From Vibrio casei (GTDB taxonomy: Bacteria > Pseudomonadota > Gammaproteobacteria > Enterobacterales > Vibrionaceae): a DNA stretch of 64,000 bases. How positions within the stretch are numbered: position 1 is the first letter of the stretch; each line of letters begins with the position of its first letter. The position numbers and the translations under genes were made by a program. Positions 36,761 to 45,837 of the stretch are shown one piece after another. The stretch spans positions 186,001 to 250,000 of the forward strand of contig NZ_AP018680.1 of NCBI RefSeq assembly GCF_002218025.2. The letters run 5' to 3'. The notes below the pieces were generated by a model. That model saw only the letters and a list, made by a program, of their open reading frames with translations. It ran no database searches and was not told the DNA's origin.

Positions 36761-39073
36761 TTATCCCTTCAATTCTTCTACGATTTCTAGATCGACATAG
36801 ATATCACCATCGTCATCTAGAACTGGCGCATCGACTTTGTCATAAGCCCAGTCATTAATAGTTTCTAATGCGGCATCAACCATTATGTTTAGTTTGCTGC
36901 ACAGTTCATGAACTTCTTTACGTGACCACGATTCTTTAGCTATCAAAGTTTCAAAAAGTTCTTTGTAAGGGCTATCTAAGCCTTCATCATTAACATCAGC
37001 GGTTGGGCTCACTTCCAGTTCAGCTTCTTCATCAACGGAAAATATACTCTCCAGCATACTCTTCGCATCGATGGTGTCACTTTCATGCATAGCCAGAATA
37101 CCTTCATCCAACTGAAAGGCACTTTTATCAATTGAAGCGTCTTTAGATGTGGCTGAGATAGGTTGTTTACTGGAGGCAAACGCATGAATGTCACTTGTAA
37201 CGAGTGATTTATCTAAGCCTAACGAGGTATATAACTTTTCAATTTGCTTAATTTCAGAAGCATCGATTTTTCCATCAGCAAGAGCGATGGAAAGCATGAA
37301 TTTTTTCAATGATTCTACCTGTGGAACGCCGAGTTTTTCAATCCTAGCTTTCAACCCGGTATTATTTACAGGGGAATTTAGACGCCAAGTTAAATATGCA
37401 TTTAACGAGTTCTTTTCAGAAGGTGAGAGTTTGTCATCGTGGTTTATCAATGTTTGCAAGGCGATCTTTTCATGATGATCTACAGTACCATCTATCGTTG
37501 CGACCATTGCCCCTAACCTAATTGCTAAACTTACTTGGTTAAATGCCGAGCTTGGCTCAAAAAACTCTCCATGGCCCGGAGAGAAGAGCACAATGTTGTC
37601 ATCGATTTTCAATTTTGCATGGTGAAAACGTTGGTCTGGGGCGATACCGATTTCAGCCTTAGCAGCCAAGTTAGCGACTAGTTCATTTTCTTTTTTGTTA
37701 AGCGCCTTAGGGAGAGGTGTACCTGTATGAGTCCAGAAATCCTTGACTGTGGTTAGTCCATCATTTGAACTAATTATCTGATTTGCCCAAGACTTAAATG
37801 TTTCTATAACTGGTGAATTTGCTTCGTTTACCAGTTCTTTAGGTAATAACATCAACGCTGCAATATCACCCCTTGAGGTATCAGCTTTTCCTAAGTAACG
37901 GCTATAGCTGCTCAACTCTTCTGTACATTGTTCGGCAATAGGAATGAGCTTTTTAATTGGGCTTTTTAGAATACTTGGATCAGGTAAGTCACCCAACTCC
38001 AAATCAACCCCATGCACACCATTACTTGCCGCATGGTATGACAGCCGCAGTTTAGTTTTATTGGATTTTACGGAAATTCCTTCGCCAAACTTTTCAGAAA
38101 ACCTAACTTGGAAAAGCTGGCTAAACTCTTCTTCACATCTACGGGCGGGAGTTTTTAGGGAGTATTCGAATGTATTTTTTAGCCACTCTAAAGCTAAGGG
38201 AGCTGTTACAGGGTTTCCATTGGCTATAGTTGTTGCAAGTTTAACTTTGAATGACAATGCATTATTAGTTTCTGGTATGTCTGATAGTCTATCTTCAAAT
38301 AAGGCGGGTCTTTGAAGTGCCATTAGTTCGAGGAAATTAGCAGAGTATCCTCTGAACGAACGATTTGCGTTGTAAGCGCTATTGAGACGCAATACTTCTT
38401 CAAATATTGCTATATACTCTTCATCAGATATTTGATTATTGGATTTGTTTTCGATAACTCGTCTCTCAAACCCGTAGAAATAGATGAAGACATAACCAAT
38501 TGGAGCATTGGGGTTTGAGCGATCAGAGGCGAGCCAATCTAGGTAAGCGCCCCTACAGCCTTTAGATAAGGATGCGTAAGTTGGCCAGTACCCTAAGGAT
38601 TCATCAGTGTATATTTCTGAATCTACCGAGGGACTTGAAGTCGGGCGTTTATCATCCACTAGAGATGGCTCTATACCGTACCCATCTAGTGAATTCATTA
38701 CTCCACCAAAGTAGAAAAAGCCTTTCGTTAACTGTCTTCCATTAACAGAAAGTTGTTCATCTAAACTTATCCATCGACCTTTTTGTTTGTTCGTTGTTTT
38801 TTCTGGTTCTCGGCCAAAGCTTGTATGAATAGTAAAAGTAGCAAAGTCATCATCATCGTCTAAATCAGCATGATTAGACGTACTGGATACACTTATGCTG
38901 GAAGACCCTACAGTCATACTGGGTGATGTCGTTCTACTTTCAGGTACTTTTGTTTTTTCAGAAAAAGGTTGGGGAGTTCTTTTTGGGGAAGGATTGTGTG
39001 CAGAAGGTTTACTGTTACCTTTAAATAATCTATAAATCAAATAAATTACAAATAACCCAATAATAAATTCCAT
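36761..39073 (-). CDS. Membrane-anchored TerB-N/TerB/TerB-C domain protein
   Basis: A 770-aa protein with one N-terminal membrane helix (FIIGLFVIYLIYRLF), a Ser/Pro-rich linker (about residues 20-90), a TerB-N domain (WISLDEQLSVNGRQLTKGFFYFGG onward), a TerB-like helical domain with acidic metal-type loops (DGTVDHHEKIALQ, ADGKIDASEIKQIEKLY, about residues 525-630) and a TerB-C end. TerB-N proteins recur with helicases and ATPases in defence islands; here it is the first gene of such an operon. It may tether the system to the membrane. Confidence 0.85.
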   Translation of the reverse strand: MEFIIGLFVIYLIYRLFKGNSKPSAHNPSPKRTPQPFSEKTKVPESRTTSPSMTVGSSSISVSSTSNHADLDDDDDFATFTIHTSFGREPEKTTNKQKGRWISLDEQLSVNGRQLTKGFFYFGGVMNSLDGYGIEPSLVDDKRPTSSPSVDSEIYTDESLGYWPTYASLSKGCRGAYLDWLASDRSNPNAPIGYVFIYFYGFERRVIENKSNNQISDEEYIAIFEEVLRLNSAYNANRSFRGYSANFLELMALQRPALFEDRLSDIPETNNALSFKVKLATTIANGNPVTAPLALEWLKNTFEYSLKTPARRCEEEFSQLFQVRFSEKFGEGISVKSNKTKLRLSYHAASNGVHGVDLELGDLPDPSILKSPIKKLIPIAEQCTEELSSYSRYLGKADTSRGDIAALMLLPKELVNEANSPVIETFKSWANQIISSNDGLTTVKDFWTHTGTPLPKALNKKENELVANLAAKAEIGIAPDQRFHHAKLKIDDNIVLFSPGHGEFFEPSSAFNQVSLAIRLGAMVATIDGTVDHHEKIALQTLINHDDKLSPSEKNSLNAYLTWRLNSPVNNTGLKARIEKLGVPQVESLKKFMLSIALADGKIDASEIKQIEKLYTSLGLDKSLVTSDIHAFASSKQPISATSKDASIDKSAFQLDEGILAMHESDTIDAKSMLESIFSVDEEAELEVSPTADVNDEGLDSPYKELFETLIAKESWSRKEVHELCSKLNIMVDAALETINDWAYDKVDAPVLDDDGDIYVDLEIVEELKG

Positions 39074-39539
39074 TTTATTTCCTCTTTTCCAAGGCTCTAA
39101 ATTAGGTTACTTTGATCCTTGCTTTCTGTTTGTTTTGATTGATTTTTTATATCAAATAAAGATAAATAATGCAAAGCTATAATCAGTAAAAGTGATTAAT
39201 AGTGTTGTGATAATTTAAGCTTTTCAAGGGCTCTCCCCCCTTCAAAACAAATACAACCCTAAATAGCCTTATGCGGCCATTCAATACATGACCAGCCTAT
39301 CACCGTAATGAAACATCTACTATTACTATAAAATGAAACCTAGCAAAGGTTGAGTAATGGTAACCTCTGCTATTTAGTTATTTAACAAACTAATTATGGC
39401 TCTAGCTTAGATGACCTACGAAGAAGTGTAGGCTAGCACCGTGTGGGACTCATTATGTCTAACCATACATAAATATATCAGAATTCCACGGGATACAAAC
39501 CAAACTCTAACTCGGAAATGTCCAAAACCCACATTATGT
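39074..39539. other. Intergenic region upstream of the TerB operon
   Basis: No gene is seen. It contains the TerB operon promoter region (AT-rich, 39090-39230). A hairpin (AGCAAAGGTT / AACCTCTGCT, 39342-39371) could end the helicase transcript arriving from 39540. Further downstream there is a shorter CCTAC/GTAGG stem near 39412-39434. Confidence 0.5.
39342..39371 (-). terminator. Hairpin downstream of the disrupted helicase
   Basis: Inverted repeat arms AGCAAAGGTT and AACCTCTGCT (one mismatch). On the minus strand it is followed by a T-containing stretch (TTTCATTTTAT), compatible with termination. Confidence 0.45.
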
Positions 39540-39954
39540 TTATGCGGAAGTAAAAGCCGAAATCACTCTCTGTTTGAAAACACCAAGCCTTAATTCATCA
39601 TGTCTCTCTAAATCTCCGTAAGCACGATTTAATCGACGTGCTTTGTTTCCCCAAGATACTGATGGATTTTCACTGAGTTTGATGGGAAGCTTGGCTTGTT
39701 TAGCATTTAAGTGATTTGATTGATTTGGGAAGTCAGGTTCAGTTGGTTTTTCCATATGTACAAACAGACAAGAGTTAGGCACGTCTTGCTCTATTCGTTC
39801 AGAAAATTTAATCAAGTTTTGTTCTGCAAATGTGAAAAGCCAAGCTTGTTGGTTTATCAGTCCATTGACTCTGAGGGTACGTCCTAATACCTTGATCCGC
39901 ACCAGCAGTTTTGGACACCGAGTTAAGTGAGTACAATCACTAACGAGGTGAACC

Positions 39955-40239
39955 ATGACAAGCAAGAAAAAACGTATTATCCATTCCCCTGAATTTAAAG
40001 CAGAAGCCCTGAAGCTAGCAGAGAAAGTGGGAGTAGCTGCGGCAGCGAGACAACTGTCGTTACACGAATCCCAGATCTATGGTTGGCGTAAGTCAGCTAA
40101 GAGCGACACCAGCACCAGTCAGCGGGAAAAAGATCTAGCCGCTGAAGTTGCCAAACTCAAACGACAATTGGCTGAGCAAGCTGAAGAGCTAGATATAGTA
40201 AAAAAGGCCGCCACCTACTTCGCGAAAAACCTAAAGTAG
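39955..40239 (+). CDS. IS3 OrfA (helix-turn-helix)
   Basis: A 94-aa protein with helix-turn-helix (VAAAARQLSLHESQIYGWRK) and a leucine-zipper-like region. The heptamer A AAA AAG at 40200-40206 lies near its end. A -1 slip there enters an open frame (GRHLLREKPKVDCYEF) that joins OrfB, as in other IS3 members producing an OrfAB transposase. Confidence 0.93.
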   Translation: MTSKKKRIIHSPEFKAEALKLAEKVGVAAAARQLSLHESQIYGWRKSAKSDTSTSQREKDLAAEVAKLKRQLAEQAEELDIVKKAATYFAKNLK

Positions 40240-40253
40240 ATTGCTACGAATTT

Positions 40254-41105
40254 ATGCTCGAACACCTGCTGTGCTTCAGAGTTGCCCGCATGGCTAAGGT
40301 GTTCGGTGTTTCACGAAGTGGGTTTTATTACTGGATTAAGCATCGCCACAAGGCCATCCAGCGCGAGGTAACTCGCCAAGAGCTTGATACGAAGGTCAAA
40401 GAGGCTTTTGATAATAGCAAAGGTCGTGATGGCTCAAGGCGCATCCAGAAAGAGCTGGCTGAGAACGGTGATAGCCGTAATGTTAAAACCATTGCCGCCA
40501 GTATGAAGCGGCAGGATTTAACGCCGAAAGCGGCACGTAAGTTTAAGTGTACGACGGACAGCAAACATAAAATGCCAGTTGCTCCGAACCTGCTGGCTCA
40601 GGATTTTAAGGCAGAGGCTCCGAATCAAAAGTGGGCGGGAGACATCACCTATGTTGCGACAAGCGAAGGCTGGCTGTATTTGGCGGTAATCATTGACCTT
40701 TATTCCAGGCAAGTAGTCGGTTGGTCTATGGATACCAGAATGACGGCAACTCTGGTTTGCGATGCGTTATCAATGGCCTTGTTCCGTCGAGGGTTCCCTG
40801 AGCAGGTTATCGTTCATAGTGACCGAGGTAGTCAGTACTGCTCAAAAGATTATCGAGACATCATAACTGCTTATAATCTAAAGCAAAGTATGAGTAGGAA
40901 AGGAAACTGCTGGGATAATGCTTGTGTTGAGAGCTTCTTCCATTCATTGAAAGTTGAAGCGATCCAGTATGAGCCGATCATGACGCGAGACGAGATGCGC
41001 CAAACGATCTTTGAATACATAGAGGTTGATTATAATCGGACAAGAAGGCACAGTGCTCTTGGGTATCTAAGCCCAGTTAACTTTGAAAATCAAAATGTCG
41101 CTTAA
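40254..41105 (+). CDS. IS3 OrfB transposase (DDE integrase core)
   Basis: A 283-aa frame with the rve integrase core: WAGDITYVAT (first Asp), IVHSDRGSQYCS (second Asp) and CWDNACVESFFHSLKVE (Glu). Probably expressed mainly as the OrfAB fusion through the slippery heptamer at 40200. It appears intact. Confidence 0.94.
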   Translation: MLEHLLCFRVARMAKVFGVSRSGFYYWIKHRHKAIQREVTRQELDTKVKEAFDNSKGRDGSRRIQKELAENGDSRNVKTIAASMKRQDLTPKAARKFKCTTDSKHKMPVAPNLLAQDFKAEAPNQKWAGDITYVATSEGWLYLAVIIDLYSRQVVGWSMDTRMTATLVCDALSMALFRRGFPEQVIVHSDRGSQYCSKDYRDIITAYNLKQSMSRKGNCWDNACVESFFHSLKVEAIQYEPIMTRDEMRQTIFEYIEVDYNRTRRHSALGYLSPVNFENQNVA

Positions 41106-42312
41106 TGAAGTGTCCAGTCTGGCTGGAGCAGATCACCTGTCTAAAGTACAACTCTGTTTTGACCGAACTCATATGACAACAGACTTGAAGTCGAGGAATA
41201 TCTGTTCCTTCACTAATCATTCCAACACTGACAATCCACTGATCATCACTTTGACGATAGCGTTCAATTTCAGCTAAAGGTTCTTCATGACGGTAGGTGA
41301 CTATTGAAACGGTTTGAGCATACTTTTGAGAGAGTATTTTTTTAACTGTTTGCGCATGCTGAACGGATGAAGCAACAACTAAACCTCCAGCGTTTGGTGA
41401 TTGAATGCGGATTTCTGCGAGCTTTTTACAACCGAGTCCAATTAGGTACTCCATCGCTTCTTGATTGTGTATGACAGTTTGATATGACGTTTTGGTCTGT
41501 TTAATCATTTCGAGTATGGATGAAAACGATTCTACTTTTTCATCATTGGTTACTGAGAGGTGTTCGTTATCAACTAGAACCAAGTTCGGTGATTTGCAAA
41601 CCTGGTCAGAAATCGCTTGCTTCAAGGTATATTGGTAATCAACGAGAAGTTGCCCATCAGGAGTACTGTATTCACTCATTACGATTGGTAGGGCATCTGA
41701 GCGCCACGGAGTTCCTGACATAGCCAATGTGTAGGTTGCTAGCCCTTGAATCTTTGTGAGTACTTGTTGTCCCCAAACATTTGCATTTTCGAGCTCAGAG
41801 CCAGAGCAATGGTGTATCTCATCAAAAACAACAAACACTCGGTAGTTACGTAAGGTTTGCCAGAAATCTTCGTTGAGAAACTGAATAGATTGGTACGTGA
41901 GTGACTGCCCAATGGAACCTAAACCACCGTTAAAAGTACAGTTGAGAACTTTTGAGAAGGTTCTTTTTATACCGTCTGATATTGTTAAGGATGGAGAAAA
42001 ACATAAAACAAGATCAACCATATTATCCTTTAACAACTTTGAAGCAATAGTCGCTGCTAATACAGTTTTTCCAGCCCCAGGCGTAGCTTGGCAAAAAAAG
42101 TGGTGCTGTTTGTTTCTGTACTTTTTCAACGCTCTCTCAGAGCATTCTTGTTGCCATGTCCTCAACATGCGGTTGTATCCGAAGATATTGTATTAAGCAC
42201 GTTTGTTAATACGTTCACTTTGCCAAGTAAATGGTGAGCTTACGGCAGCATAGCTCAACTTAACTCGCCAGCTCTGGTTTACTAAGTGCTTATCCAATAT
42301 AAGGAAGGCACC

Positions 42313-42687
42313 ATGCAAAACCAGAAAAACCTGATTCAGGCCACTGCTGACTTTGAGCACTGGCGACAAACCCGCATTAATAAACATGCCAGTATCCCCG
42401 ATGAACTACGCTGCTTAGCACTCAAGCTGCTTGAAGAATATCCGATCAGTCACGTGACCAAAGCACTACGGATCTGCACCACCCAGCTCAATGACTGGCG
42501 CAAGCAACTTCCCGTTAAGTCGTCCGCTCCTGATTTTGTTCCGTTACAGATAGAGCCTGATTTACTACCTAAATCAGACCTGAGCCTTCAGCTCACTCTT
42601 CCTAATTCAAGTCAGATCTGTATCAGCGGCCTTGTCTCTCCTGACTTATTGCGAGCTCTGATACAAGAAGCAGGAGAAGTAAAATGA
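42313..42687 (+). CDS. IS66 accessory protein TnpA (copy 1)
   Basis: A 124-aa IS66 Orf1 with a helix-turn-helix-like section (PISHVTKALRICTTQLNDWRKQ). AAGGAAGG upstream supports the ATG at 42313 over the longer frame. Its end overlaps tnpB by 4 nt. Confidence 0.9.
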   Translation: MQNQKNLIQATADFEHWRQTRINKHASIPDELRCLALKLLEEYPISHVTKALRICTTQLNDWRKQLPVKSSAPDFVPLQIEPDLLPKSDLSLQLTLPNSSQICISGLVSPDLLRALIQEAGEVK

Positions 42688-43010
42688 TCCACCTGACTGC
42701 TGAGAGTAAAATCCTGCTTGCGACTCAACCAGCCGATTTTCGCTGTGGTATTGATGGACTCGCCGCCCTGTGTCGTCATCAGCTAAAACAGTCGCCTCGT
42801 AGCGGAACCCTGTTTGTGTTTACCAACCGCCGTCAAACCATGCTTAGAGCATTATGTTATGACGGCTCTGGCTTCTGGTTAATCAATAAACGCCTGAGCA
42901 AAGGCCGCTTTCAAGATTGGCCCCGTCATCACCAAGATGGGGTGACCCCTGTCGCCGCGAAGCAGCTTAAAGCTCTGTTGGTGGGGCTGCCTGGCTGGCA
43001 AAAAGTATGA
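42684..43010 (+). CDS. IS66 accessory protein TnpB (copy 1)
   Basis: A 108-aa IS66 Orf2 protein with the family core PADFRCGIDGLAALC, GTLFVFTNRRQTMLRALCYDGSGFW and LSKGRFQDWP. Required with TnpA and TnpC for IS66 transposition in characterised members. Confidence 0.93.
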   Translation: MIHLTAESKILLATQPADFRCGIDGLAALCRHQLKQSPRSGTLFVFTNRRQTMLRALCYDGSGFWLINKRLSKGRFQDWPRHHQDGVTPVAAKQLKALLVGLPGWQKV

Positions 43011-43125
43011 CCGTACGCACACTATTCCCCCTTAAGTTATCGATCCTCACGATCATGTTGACCGATCCCACAATGCTGGAATAATTGAGCGCATCAGCAC
43101 TGCAAGCCAGCCGACAGGAACTTAA

Positions 43126-44724
43126 ATGGCGCAAGACTTTACCGATATTGACAGCGAAGAGCTGGACGGGCTTATCCAGCGAGTGCACGAGGCAAAGGAG
43201 CACGACTTAGCACTGAGTGCGGAAGATTGCCACATCTTGTTGAAGGCATTAAAGACGCTGGCTGCCTTGCAAGAGCGTCTGTCTGATAACGATATCACCC
43301 TGCATAAATTGCGTAAGTTGGTTGGCATGGTCAAGTCATCAGAAACGATGGACACTCTACTCGGCCAGAAAAATAAGAAAAACAAAAACCGCGGTCAAAA
43401 ACGTCCTAAGCCTAAAAATACCCAACCCAGCACACCACCAGTGAAACCGAAAGTCACTCAGCATAAACTGGACGATCTAAAGAAAGGCGATAGTTGCCCC
43501 GAGTGTCAAAAAGGCAAGTTATATAAATACGAGCCCGCTACGCTGTTGCGGATCACTGGGCAAAGTCCGTTCGTCCCAGAGCAACACGTTATGGAGCGGC
43601 TACGTTGCAATGCCTGTGGTCAGTACTTCACTGCCAAGTTACCTAATGACGTGATAAATGATGGAGAGCCAAGCCAGAAGTATGGTTACAGTGCCCGCAG
43701 CCTGATGGCTCTTCACAAGTTTTTTGCAGGTGCACCCTACTATCGTCAGGAGAGTACGCAAGCGCTGATGGGGATTAAACTGACCGCCTCAACCATCTTT
43801 GACCAAGTCGAGTTAGTCGCCAATAGCTTGCAACCCATTTATAACTTGTTAAGAGTGTTTGCCGCAAACGCAGAGCACTATTATTTAGATGACACGACCA
43901 ACCGAATTTTAGACAAAGTCCCGATAGAAAAGCCGCAGAGAAATGGAACAAAAACCCGAGAGCGCAGTGGTGTTTACAGCTCCGGTTTAGTCGCGGGCTT
44001 AAAAGAGGGTCGTACTGTCGTGTTGTATCAGACCAATATCGGTCATGCCGGCGAGTTCATCGACGAGATTTTACATGACCGTGGCCGGACACTCGCGCCC
44101 CCGATATTGATGAGTGATGCCTTATCCAGCAACCGCCCATCGCTTGATTACGTGGTCGAACACAGTCTGTGCAACAGTCACGGACGACGGCAGTTTGCCG
44201 AAGTCCTTAATCAGTTTCCAGATGAAGTGGAGCAAGTACTACAGTGGTATGGTGAAATCTGGCGACACGATGATGAAGCCAGGGAGCTAGGACTTAACGC
44301 GGGGCAACGGTTAGCTTGGCATAAAAAGCTATCACTTCCGGTAATGGAGCAGATCCGAAACTGGGGTCAGGCCGAGCTGAACAGGGGAAATACAGAAGAA
44401 AACAGCGGGCTTGGTAAAGCAATTAATTATTTTACTAAGCATTATGAGGGGCTGACCGCCTTCTGCCGTCTCGAGGGAGCACAACTGGATAATAACCGAG
44501 CGGAGCAAGCACTCAAGCTAGTTGCTCGCAACCGAAAAAATGCCCTGTTCCATAAAACACAGGCTGGTGCGAGCATTGCGGATGTGATCATGGCGATGAT
44601 AGCGACATCAGCCGAAGCGGGTATAAATGTGCTGGATTACTTTAATACGATACAGCGAATGGAAAGTGAAGTTAAGGCTAATCCACAACAGTTCTTGCCC
44701 TGGAATTATCAGTCCAATATCTAA
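43126..44724 (+). CDS. IS66 transposase TnpC (copy 1)
   Basis: A 532-aa transposase with an N-terminal coiled region, a zinc-binding CPECQKGKL...CNACG pair, and the DDE domain (DDTTNRILDK, the NSHGRRQFAEVL region, LDNNRAEQALKLVARNRKN). It is identical to copy 3 and differs from copy 2 at one residue (Asn vs Ser in NRGNTEEN). Confidence 0.95.
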   Translation: MAQDFTDIDSEELDGLIQRVHEAKEHDLALSAEDCHILLKALKTLAALQERLSDNDITLHKLRKLVGMVKSSETMDTLLGQKNKKNKNRGQKRPKPKNTQPSTPPVKPKVTQHKLDDLKKGDSCPECQKGKLYKYEPATLLRITGQSPFVPEQHVMERLRCNACGQYFTAKLPNDVINDGEPSQKYGYSARSLMALHKFFAGAPYYRQESTQALMGIKLTASTIFDQVELVANSLQPIYNLLRVFAANAEHYYLDDTTNRILDKVPIEKPQRNGTKTRERSGVYSSGLVAGLKEGRTVVLYQTNIGHAGEFIDEILHDRGRTLAPPILMSDALSSNRPSLDYVVEHSLCNSHGRRQFAEVLNQFPDEVEQVLQWYGEIWRHDDEARELGLNAGQRLAWHKKLSLPVMEQIRNWGQAELNRGNTEENSGLGKAINYFTKHYEGLTAFCRLEGAQLDNNRAEQALKLVARNRKNALFHKTQAGASIADVIMAMIATSAEAGINVLDYFNTIQRMESEVKANPQQFLPWNYQSNI

Positions 44725-45366
44725 TCAAAACAGGCTCTGGCTTTCGGCCAGAGCCGCTTCTTAATACCTATGTACACTATCTTCTCGTAAGCTCACAGTA
44801 AATGTGCTGAATGCTCTCGTGCTTGTTGTAACAATGGTTTCAGTCTTTGTTCAAGTTCAGGAAAGCGACGATTGAGAGATTGGTATTCTTCGATCTCACC
44901 TAGGACGATCTCTAACTCGGCCTTGTATTCGTTTCGCTCATGGCGTAATACCGAGTAATCAGGAGTGGAGTTTAATGAGGAGGGTAACGCCTTTCGTATT
45001 GCTTTCTGCTTCACATTAATAGAGCGAAATAGGTCTGTTTGAAAATAACGTTTTTTACGTCCAACCCCTTCGCTTTGAAGCCAATTATTCTTTTCAAACC
45101 GTAAGATTTGTCGATAAATAACTTTTCTCGCTTCTTCCAAGTTAAGTTTAGCGCCCTCAATTAGAAGTGATGCATCTCTTAACTCTAAAACTGAAAAATC
45201 ATCCATTTCTTTTTCAATCAATAATTTATACATCACTGCATTTATTTTATAAGAACGCGTCATATTTACTCTTTTCGAACCAAAACTAAGGATTGCTTAG
45301 TATACAGAAATAAGTAAAACTAAGAAAATCTTAGTTACTCTGGACTTTTCAATGTATGAATTATAA

Positions 45367-45681
45367 GTGTCGATCATTAATCCAATACCACTACGCCTCA
45401 AAGAAGCTAGAAACAAATCAAAACTCTCCCAAAAAGCTTTGGGAGTGCTTATAGGGATGGATGAAAGTTCAGCAAGTCCGCGAATGAATCAGTATGAGAA
45501 AGGAAAGCACACTCCTGATGTGCAAACGCTAAAACTGATTGCTGATGAATTAGGTGTGCCACTGAACTACTTCTTCTGTGAGGATGATAGTTCAGCTGAA
45601 TTAGCATGTATAATCGCTCGAATGAGTGAAGCAAAAAGAAAAGAATTAATCCGACAATTGGCCAATTCGGAAGATGATTAA
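45367..45681 (+). CDS. XRE-family helix-turn-helix regulator
   Basis: A 104-aa protein with an HTH_3 domain at residues 6-65 (LKEARNKSKLSQKALGVLIGM; RMNQYEKGKHTPDVQTLKLIADELGVPLNYFF). It starts 103 bp from, and divergent to, the 176-aa partner/helicase pair. The shared promoter region is the likely place of control. It probably represses that locus, by analogy with regulators in defence cassettes. Its stop overlaps the convergent stop of the element-borne greB. Confidence 0.88.
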   Translation: MSIINPIPLRLKEARNKSKLSQKALGVLIGMDESSASPRMNQYEKGKHTPDVQTLKLIADELGVPLNYFFCEDDSSAELACIIARMSEAKRKELIRQLANSEDD

Positions 45682-45837
45682 GAAAGCTCGTATGTAATTG
45701 AGTTTATCAGCCACTCTTTATCACCCTCCGGTGTTTTAACGACAAACTCATCATCAACTTCTTTTGTGAGCTTACGAGAAGATAGTGTACATAGGTATTA
45801 AGAAGCGGCTCTGGCCGAAAGCCAGAGCCTGTTTTGA

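Larger units (their letters stand above)
39893..41135 (+). mobile_element. IS3-group insertion sequence
   Basis: A 1243-bp element with termini TGATCCGCACCAGC / TGATCTGCTCCAGC (inverted) and a 3-bp duplication cct on both sides (39890-39892, 41136-41138). The ends resemble those of IS3 itself. It interrupts the helicase gene. Confidence 0.95.
39540..42168 (-). pseudogene. DEAH-type helicase split by IS3
   Basis: The 5' part (42168-41136) has motif I ATPGAGKTVLA, motif II VFDEIHHC, motif III AMSGTPW and GMISEGTDIP. The 3' part (39892-39540) continues after the IS3 element. Deleting the element and one cct copy restores YFRQVLGRTLRVNG without a frame error and gives a 460-aa protein. It belongs to the DEAD/DEAH helicase family of SSL2/type III restriction type. 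Its ATG overlaps the stop of the upstream gene, so they are a coupled pair. As it stands the product lacks motif VI. Confidence 0.92.
42234..44796 (+). mobile_element. IS66-family insertion sequence, copy 1
   Basis: A 2563-bp element with termini GTGAGCTTACG (inverted) and an 8-bp duplication agtaaatg (42226-42233, 44797-44804). It contains the three IS66 genes and appears intact. Confidence 0.96.
42162..45263 (-). pseudogene. 176-aa helicase partner protein split by IS66 copy 1
   Basis: The 5' part (45263-44797) encodes 156 codons with an N-terminal winged-helix-like region (ARKVIYRQILRFEKNNWLQ) and a coiled-coil-prone C-terminal half (EYKAELEIVLGEIEEYQSLNRRF). Removing IS66 copy 1 and one agtaaatg copy continues the frame as LLGKVNVLTNVLNTISSDTTAC, with a stop overlapping the helicase ATG. 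I do not recognise the family. It is divergent from an XRE regulator, so the three genes form one locus. Confidence 0.82.

Noticed and set aside
35450..39073. A BREX system
   Set aside because: Only the BrxD-like ATPase and a helicase resemble BREX parts; the methyltransferase, PglZ phosphatase and BrxC-like proteins are absent.
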